Shown here: positions 59,135 to 64,000 of the stretch, piece after piece
How the letters are laid out: the number at the start of each line of letters is the position of its first letter
Numbering within the stretch: position 1 is the first letter of the stretch
Origin: Saprospirales bacterium
GTDB lineage: Bacteria; Bacteroidota; Bacteroidia; Chitinophagales; Saprospiraceae
Direction: 5' to 3'
Assembly: GCA_016719895.1 (NCBI GenBank)
Contig: JADJYG010000002.1
Span: forward strand, 1 to 64,000
Length of the DNA stretch: 64,000 nt
The notes under the pieces: generated by a model
What the model saw: only the letters and a program-made list of their open reading frames with translations
The model's database searches: none
What the model was told of the DNA's origin: nothing
Program-made: the position numbers and the translations under genes

Positions 59135-60841
59135 ATGATCATCCGGCAATTAACAGTCTTGTTGTTGTGCTGTAGCAAACTGCTAACCGCCCAGCAAAGT
59201 GCCTTTGACGTCAACAACGAAAACTGGCGCGCTTCCGGCGACCCGGTCGCCACCGACGCCGCCTGGCAGGCCGCCGGCGGAAATCCCGGCGGTTATATCC
59301 GGGTTACCGATGCTTCCATCGGCGGCACCTGGTACTTCGAAGCGCCGGGCCGCTTCCGTGGAAATAAATGCGACGCCTACGACCGTTACCTGCGTTGGGA
59401 CCAGTTCACCAGTGATACTACCAACCAACAGGTCTTTGGCGGCGATCCCGATGTGGTGCTCGAAGGCGCCGGCCTGCACCTGGTGTTCGACAATGCTCAA
59501 AACCCCGGGCTGGCCTGGAAACACTTCGATATACACCTGCGCGAGGATGCCGGATGGCGTCTCGGCAATACCGGCGGACTGGCGCCGACTGCCGCGGAAT
59601 TCCGCGCCGTGCTGGCCAATATTACCGCCCTCCGTATCCGCGGCGAATACCGCGCGCAGGCTGATTTCGGCGGTTTGGACAATTTTGTCCTGGAAAGCAC
59701 CTTCCTGTTCGACCTGGATGGCGACGATAACTCCGGCGCCACCGACGGCGGCTTTGCCGCCGATACGCTCTGTGATCCACTCAGCCCCGTGGTGGACCTG
59801 GATGCCCGGCTGGAGTCGGAACAGCGGATCGATTCCATCGTGCTGCGGCTTTTGCTGGCGCAAGACCCCTTAACTGAAAGCCTCAGCGCAGGCCCACACC
59901 CGCCTTCTCTATCCGTACAACAGCATGCACCGGGCTGGCTCACTCTGGTCAACAATGGCGCGGGTGCGCCAGCCGATTTCCTGGCGGCCCTGCTGACGGT
60001 CCGGTACGCCGGCAATTCACCCAACCCGAAACGGGGCGAACGCCTCGTCGGGCAGCGGGTATTTACGGAATGCGGCGATATGGGCCTGCGCTATGCATAT
60101 CTGCCTGTTTTCCCGCCCGGGGATACCGGCATGTCTGCCGACACGACGTTGTGTGCCGGCACACCGCCCGTCAACCTGTTCGCCGCGCTCGGGAGCGCTG
60201 CCGAACCCGGCGGATACTGGCAGCCGGCTCTCGCCGGCAACCGGTTTGATCCCAATGCCGACGCGCCCGGCCTGTACCGCTACATCCTGCCCGGCGCCGG
60301 GCGATGCCCGGGCGACACCGCCAGCGTCGGGGTGGCGGTCGAGTATGGTTTCCAATTGCGCGCCGACACGACGATCTGCTATGGCGATACGTTGCGGCTA
60401 CAGGTTCCGGCCGGCCTTGGCAGCTGGTATTGGGGAGACGGCTCGACGGCTGCCACGCGCGATATTGCAGCACCCGGCACTTATGTGCTGAGCGGCCAAA
60501 CGGCGCATTGTACCTTCGCCGATACCGTGCAAATTGCCTTTTTTACCTGCGAACCTTGTCCGATCTATGCACCCAATGTTTTTTCACCCAATGCCGATGG
60601 CTGGAACGACCACTGGCAAGTGTACCTGGGCTGCGCCTGGCTGCGCTTCCGGCTGGAAGTATTCGATCGTTGGGGTAACCGGATATATATAGCCGAATCC
60701 CCGGAAAAAATCTGGGATGGCTCCTGGAACGGGTCTGTCCTGCCTTCCGGGGTGTATGTGTGGCGACTGGAATGGGAAGGTGATCTATTGGGTGAGCGAC
60801 AGGTGTTCCGGCAAAAAGGGGATGTCACGATACTCCGTTAA
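59135..60841 (+). CDS. Secreted protein with laminin-B-like domain and gliding-motility (T9SS) C-terminal domain
   Basis: 568 aa with signal peptide (MIIRQLTVLLLCCSKLLTAQ). Residues 22-185 resemble a laminin IV/B-type sandwich (ENWRASGDPVATDAAWQAAG, GGYIRVTDASIGGTWYFEAP, GGLDNFVLES). A middle beta region follows. The end is the gliding-motility-associated domain: CPIYAPNVFSPNADGWNDHW, FRLEVFDRWGNRIYIAESPE, LPSGVYVWRLEWEG and KGDVTILR. It should be exported through the type IX system to the surface. The substrate is unknown; laminin-type domains usually bind proteins or glycans. Confidence 0.88.
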   Translation: MIIRQLTVLLLCCSKLLTAQQSAFDVNNENWRASGDPVATDAAWQAAGGNPGGYIRVTDASIGGTWYFEAPGRFRGNKCDAYDRYLRWDQFTSDTTNQQVFGGDPDVVLEGAGLHLVFDNAQNPGLAWKHFDIHLREDAGWRLGNTGGLAPTAAEFRAVLANITALRIRGEYRAQADFGGLDNFVLESTFLFDLDGDDNSGATDGGFAADTLCDPLSPVVDLDARLESEQRIDSIVLRLLLAQDPLTESLSAGPHPPSLSVQQHAPGWLTLVNNGAGAPADFLAALLTVRYAGNSPNPKRGERLVGQRVFTECGDMGLRYAYLPVFPPGDTGMSADTTLCAGTPPVNLFAALGSAAEPGGYWQPALAGNRFDPNADAPGLYRYILPGAGRCPGDTASVGVAVEYGFQLRADTTICYGDTLRLQVPAGLGSWYWGDGSTAATRDIAAPGTYVLSGQTAHCTFADTVQIAFFTCEPCPIYAPNVFSPNADGWNDHWQVYLGCAWLRFRLEVFDRWGNRIYIAESPEKIWDGSWNGSVLPSGVYVWRLEWEGDLLGERQVFRQKGDVTILR

Positions 60842-60985
60842 AAGCTGCTTCAATATACTACGGATGCGCGGAACGGCTGGTTTTATTCGTCTGCAGCAAT
60901 TGTTGCTGCACTTCGGAAAGCGCCAGCAGGCTGTTGAACACGTATTCTTTAGAAGTTTCAAAATACAAGTAAAATAGGTCCGGCG

Positions 60986-62527
60986 TCAGCGCCAGCGCGC
61001 CACGCGAAAACCGGTGCCGTAATCCTTATAATCCGGCTTGGCGAAGTTGCGGTAGGTATTGCGTTGTTGCAGCGGGTTTCGCCCCCACATGCCACCCCGG
61101 ATGACCCGGCTGTCGGTGATGCCGGCGCCCAACGGGTTTTCAGTATTTGCTGCCGCATACCGGCCATAGCCATCGTGGCACCATTCGCGCACGTTGCCGG
61201 TGAGGTCATATACGCCCAGATCGTTGGGCTTCTTGTGGCCTGCGGGATGGGTGCTGTTGCGGGAGTTACCCGAATGCCAGGCGACTTCGTCGAGCTCATC
61301 GCTGCCGCTAAAAACATAAGCCTGCTGGCTGGCTCCGCCTTTCGCGGCGAACTCCCACTCGGCCTCGGTGGGCAAGCGATAAGCTTTGGACTGGCGGTCG
61401 AGGGTAATCGCGCCATTTGGGGCGATGGTATAGGCCGGCTTCAATCCAACCTGTGTGCTCAACCAGTTGCAGTATGCCACCGCATCCAGCCAACTGACGT
61501 GAATAACCGGCAAATGGCCCCGGCCCCAGCCTTCATCGGCTGGCGGGGTGCGGCCGGTTGACGCGCAGAATTTGTCGTATTCCGCAAAGGTTACTTCGTA
61601 GGCGCCGATCTGAAAATCTTGCAAGGTAACCTGGTGAATAGGCTGTTCATCCTTTACCCCGTCGGCGCTGCCCATTTGAAAGATTCCGCCTTTTACGGTG
61701 GCCATTTTAGGCGGTTGTACGTTGCCGGCGGGTGCAGGGGCGGGTACTGCCGGCGCCGATACGGCTGGCCCCTGAGGCGCTGGTGCAGTTGGTTGGGGTT
61801 CGGGCGTTGCGGGCGCTGGCGTTTCAGCCACTGGCGGAGCGCCTTCCGGTTTTTTGACGGTTGGCGGGGCCGGCGTGAGTGCCGGCACCGGCAAGCCGGT
61901 CATCTTCAGAGAGTCTACCAGTTGGGTGAGCGGTTCCAGGCGGCGGCATTCTTCCATTTGCTGCAAGATAACCGGCAGGTAGACCTTCCGGAGGGCTTCG
62001 TTTTTTTGAACGGTTTGCAACACACGGTCGAGGTTTCCGGTTTCCGGAAAATCGACCAGAAATGTGCGGAGGCCGGGAAGCGTTGGGTTTTGCTCCAAAT
62101 CCCCCAAAGCCTTTTGCTCCAGGCGTGTCAGCGCGTCAGTTGCCGCAGCGCGGAATTTCGCATCCGTGAACTCATACAGGTAATCGCGGTAAGCGGCCGG
62201 CGTATCTTCTAATTCGGCCTTGCGGTAGGCGGCCGGCTCGTAATACTTGCTGTCGGAATGTTTGTCCATAAAAGCCTGGTATTGTTCCGGCGTATCGGAT
62301 AAATACCGGGCGGCCAGCCAGTCGCGCACATGGCCGGGGGTGAAGGCCCAGGCGGCGCCAATGCCGGCTACCAGGACGACCATTGCCATGGATGCGCGTT
62401 GCAGGATATGGCCGGCTGCTTTGGCCGGCGCTGCGGCTTTCTTTTCCGGCACAGCCATAACCAGGCCGGCTGCGGCCGTTGCGGTGGATTGAAACGAAAG
62501 GCCAAACCCGGCCGCCTTGAGGCTCAC
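60986..62527 (-). CDS. C-terminal part of an EAD-FGE membrane protein: helix plus FGE-sulfatase domain
   Basis: As read, 513 aa from a GTG. It contains a membrane helix (SMAMVVLVAGIGAAWAF), a helical region with repeats (DKHSDSKYYEPAAYRKAELE), and a Pro/Ala-rich linker (VPALTPAPPTVKKPEGAPPV). The FGE-sulfatase/SUMF1 domain follows: MATVKGGIFQMGSADGVKDE, IGAYEVTFAEYDKFC, LPVIHVSWLDAVAYCNWLS, YRLPTEAEWEFAAKG, GVYDLTGNVREWCHDGYG and TGFRVARWR. The N-terminal half is in the overlapping frame 62172-63263. One extra base near 62516-62519 explains the split, so the native protein is probably about 758 aa. A catalytic Cys pair is not evident. Confidence 0.82.
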   Translation of the reverse strand: MSLKAAGFGLSFQSTATAAAGLVMAVPEKKAAAPAKAAGHILQRASMAMVVLVAGIGAAWAFTPGHVRDWLAARYLSDTPEQYQAFMDKHSDSKYYEPAAYRKAELEDTPAAYRDYLYEFTDAKFRAAATDALTRLEQKALGDLEQNPTLPGLRTFLVDFPETGNLDRVLQTVQKNEALRKVYLPVILQQMEECRRLEPLTQLVDSLKMTGLPVPALTPAPPTVKKPEGAPPVAETPAPATPEPQPTAPAPQGPAVSAPAVPAPAPAGNVQPPKMATVKGGIFQMGSADGVKDEQPIHQVTLQDFQIGAYEVTFAEYDKFCASTGRTPPADEGWGRGHLPVIHVSWLDAVAYCNWLSTQVGLKPAYTIAPNGAITLDRQSKAYRLPTEAEWEFAAKGGASQQAYVFSGSDELDEVAWHSGNSRNSTHPAGHKKPNDLGVYDLTGNVREWCHDGYGRYAAANTENPLGAGITDSRVIRGGMWGRNPLQQRNTYRNFAKPDYKDYGTGFRVARWR

Positions 62528-63263
62528 CTTGCCCCTCCTCCGATACCGGGCCTTCCGTAACGATCTGCACCCTTTCCTCCATCACCAGCTCCTTGGGGTG
62601 GGGCTGGCCGTTGACCAACTCGATGATCGACACTTTCAGGACGAGCGGATGGACGCCTTCCAGCAAAGGGGTTACGTAAAACCACCATTCGGTATATCCT
62701 TGTTCATCGATGATCTGAACCGGCTCGCTGATGGTATTGATGCGGAATACGCGGCCACCGCCGGGGTCGAGTAATTCCGCCTGCATGGTATCCGACACCT
62801 TGTAGAGTTCTTTCAACTGTACGTGTTCATCGATCGTGATGTTTTCTACGATGGCATCTTCGCTTAGCGCGATGCGAACCACGCACTTGGTTTCTATATC
62901 CTTCGGCATAGTGCCAGGAATACGATAGAGGATACTGCCCCGTTTGGGCGCTGCTTGCCCTTCGGGCCCGGCAGCGGCGCCGGCGCTGGCATCAAAGTCG
63001 GCCTCCTGCAAATCCTGGATCAGATCGAAAAAGTCCGCCCGGATTTTATCATATTCGCGCTGCAGGTCGTCGTTGGAAAGCGTATTGCGCAGGCGCGCCT
63101 TGTTGGCGTCGTTCAGGCGCCCGAGCAGTGCGAGGACAAGGGCCTGTTTTTCCGATGGAGGCGGAAGCATATTTTGCAAAGATTTGAGCGCTGCGGCGAT
63201 ATCCTCCACTAATTGCCCCTGCAATTCCTGTTTGATGATTTCAATTGGTTTGGAAAGTGGCAT
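62172..63263 (-). CDS. N-terminal part of the EAD-FGE membrane protein: EAD-like domain plus beta domain
   Basis: Coding is credible from ATG 63263 to about 62518. Residues 1-90 are a helical EAD-like bundle (IIKQELQGQLVEDIAAALKS, VLALLGRLNDANKARLRNTL, NDDLQREYDKIRADFFDLIQ). Residues 105-245 are a beta-rich region (ILYRIPGTMPKDIETKCVVR, YTEWWFYVTPLLEGVHPLVL, ELVMEERVQIVTEGPVSEEG). After 62518 the frame turns into low-quality Arg/Gly-rich sequence, while the continuation with the membrane helix lies one base out of phase in the partner frame. It has the same plan as the EAD-like proteins at 30519-32595. Confidence 0.75.
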   Translation of the reverse strand: MPLSKPIEIIKQELQGQLVEDIAAALKSLQNMLPPPSEKQALVLALLGRLNDANKARLRNTLSNDDLQREYDKIRADFFDLIQDLQEADFDASAGAAAGPEGQAAPKRGSILYRIPGTMPKDIETKCVVRIALSEDAIVENITIDEHVQLKELYKVSDTMQAELLDPGGGRVFRINTISEPVQIIDEQGYTEWWFYVTPLLEGVHPLVLKVSIIELVNGQPHPKELVMEERVQIVTEGPVSEEGQGEPQGGRVWPFVSIHRNGRSRPGYGCAGKESRSAGQSSRPYPATRIHGNGRPGSRHWRRLGLHPRPCARLAGRPVFIRYAGTIPGFYGQTFRQQVLRAGRLPQGRIRRYAGRLPRLPV

Positions 63264-63339
63264 GGTGCTTCGTTTAATTGGTACGCAACAGTATTGGCGG
63301 GTTCTCGGGAAAATTGGGCTTTAAAAATACACTGTTGGT

Positions 63340-64000
63340 TTATTTCTTGTCAAAATAATCTAAAACCAGGTAGCAAAAAGCCCGGACGCCCAGCGTCAGC
63401 CCACTTTCATCGATGAAAAAATCAGGTGTATGATGGCCGGCGGCTGTTGCCGGATCCTGCCCGATGGGCATTCCACCGAGCGTAAAATACAAAGAAGGGA
63501 CTTCTTGGGCAAAAAAACCGAAATCTTCCGCGCCGGTGCGGGGGTTTTGTTCCCTGGTGTGGTTGGCGCCGGCGGCCTCCTGCAAGCTGGGCAGCATGCG
63601 GGCCGTCAGGGCCGGGTCGTTGAACGTGATGGGCGTTTTGTTTTCAATGCGCACTTCGGCGCGGGCGCCGGCGCTTTCGGCTATGTGGACTGCGGTGCGG
63701 ATCAGCCGTTGATGGATCTGCCTGCGCATGGCCGTGTCCAGGGTGCGAATGGTGCCGGTCAGTTCGGCTTTTTCGGGTATGATGTTGGCGCGCACCCCGC
63801 TTTCAAATATTCCCACCGTGATGACGACCGGCTGCTCCGTCAGGTCTGTCTGGCGGCTTACAATCGTTTGTAAACCCAGGATGATTTGGGCGGACACTAC
63901 AATGGGGTCCACCCCGCTCCAGGGCGCCGCTCCGTGCGATTGCCGGCCGTGTACGGTAATATAAAACCAGTCGGATGCCGCCATAAAGCCGCCGGACCGG
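63340..64000 (-). CDS. M20 family amidohydrolase, partial
   Basis: The C-terminal 220 or so residues; the gene runs off the window end, with the frame continuing upstream of the internal Met at 63984 (SGGFMAASDW). Visible are the lid-domain start ITVHGRQSHGAAPWSGVDPI, then GIFESGVRANIIPEKAELTG and GTIRTLDTAMRR, the metal-site segment NPRTGAEDFGFFAQEVPSLY, and AAGHHTPDFFIDESGLTLGV. This is the pattern of N-acyl-amino-acid/hippurate amidohydrolases (peptidase M20D). They remove acyl groups from amino acids using two metal ions. It ends 76 bases from the EAD-FGE start. Confidence 0.9.
   Translation of the reverse strand, partial: RSGGFMAASDWFYITVHGRQSHGAAPWSGVDPIVVSAQIILGLQTIVSRQTDLTEQPVVITVGIFESGVRANIIPEKAELTGTIRTLDTAMRRQIHQRLIRTAVHIAESAGARAEVRIENKTPITFNDPALTARMLPSLQEAAGANHTREQNPRTGAEDFGFFAQEVPSLYFTLGGMPIGQDPATAAGHHTPDFFIDESGLTLGVRAFCYLVLDYFDKK

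Overview
The window reads as the chromosome of a member of the Bacteroidota, most like the Saprospirales or Chitinophagales. Evidence is two secreted proteins ending in the gliding-motility/type IX secretion C-terminal domain, Bacteroidota-type -7 boxes (TAnnTTTG), a triple-Tyr propeller regulator, Bacteroidota DsbD, DUF3667 and DUF6435 proteins, and a beta-glucan utilisation locus. All of this is judged by eye; no database search was run.

Layout. (1) 1-2738: AT-rich, heavily frameshifted remains of a D12-class adenine methyltransferase and a DGQHR-domain protein with a HEPN-like tail, probably a decayed DNA-modification/defence module. (2) 2742-11887: an accessory array of small unrelated genes (a broken Rpn nuclease, BrnT/BrnA, DUF4240, a URI-like nuclease, a PIN toxin pair, a secreted repeat protein, an Mrr stub, DUF3667, a membrane protein). 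The genes are punctuated by folded sites with RYYYAAC-like and GTTRRRY-like ends, which look like integron attC sites; no integrase lies in the window. One site is split by an IS1182-like element. An intact IS4-type element with a 9-bp target duplication (11981-13174) ends the array. (3) 13471-25000: ordinary chromosome: SDR/DUF2867, DUF6435, Dps, small membrane proteins, a second SDR, a PiT phosphate transporter, a LytS-type TPR kinase, a TPMT-like methyltransferase and an ABC-F ATPase, with long palindromes between genes. (4) 25332-32595: a T9SS-type protein, then a trypsin/FGE-sulfatase protein, a secreted protein and two membrane proteins with effector-associated-domain (EAD)-like N-termini. 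(5) 32744-52621: a beta-1,3-glucan locus: propeller/LuxR regulator, glycosidase-beta-barrel fusion, repeat lipoprotein, GH16, large glucan phosphorylase, GH17, GH30, an MFS transporter fused to GH17, and a free GH17. No SusC/SusD pair is present. (6) 52621-64000: IS scars, DsbD, a GT2 glycosyltransferase, a kinase/DUF4382 chimera, an M23 peptidase, a second T9SS-type protein, a frameshifted EAD-FGE protein and a partial M20 amidohydrolase.

How it may work together. In region 5 secreted endo-glucanases (GH16, GH17) and GH30 would cut beta-1,3(/1,6)-glucan outside the inner membrane. The MFS protein would import oligosaccharides, and the cytoplasmic phosphorylase and GH17 domains would process them, under a membrane-spanning regulator that carries its own DNA-binding domain. 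Region 4 and the EAD-FGE gene at 60986-63263 share an unusual set of parts (EAD-like cytoplasmic domain, membrane helix, exported domain, FGE fold, trypsin fold). They are the best candidate here for an undescribed signalling or conflict system.

Caveat: several genes (methyltransferase, DGQHR, Rpn, dps, ABC-F, EAD-FGE) are broken by single-base indels, mostly in homopolymers, so true decay and assembly error cannot be told apart from the sequence alone.
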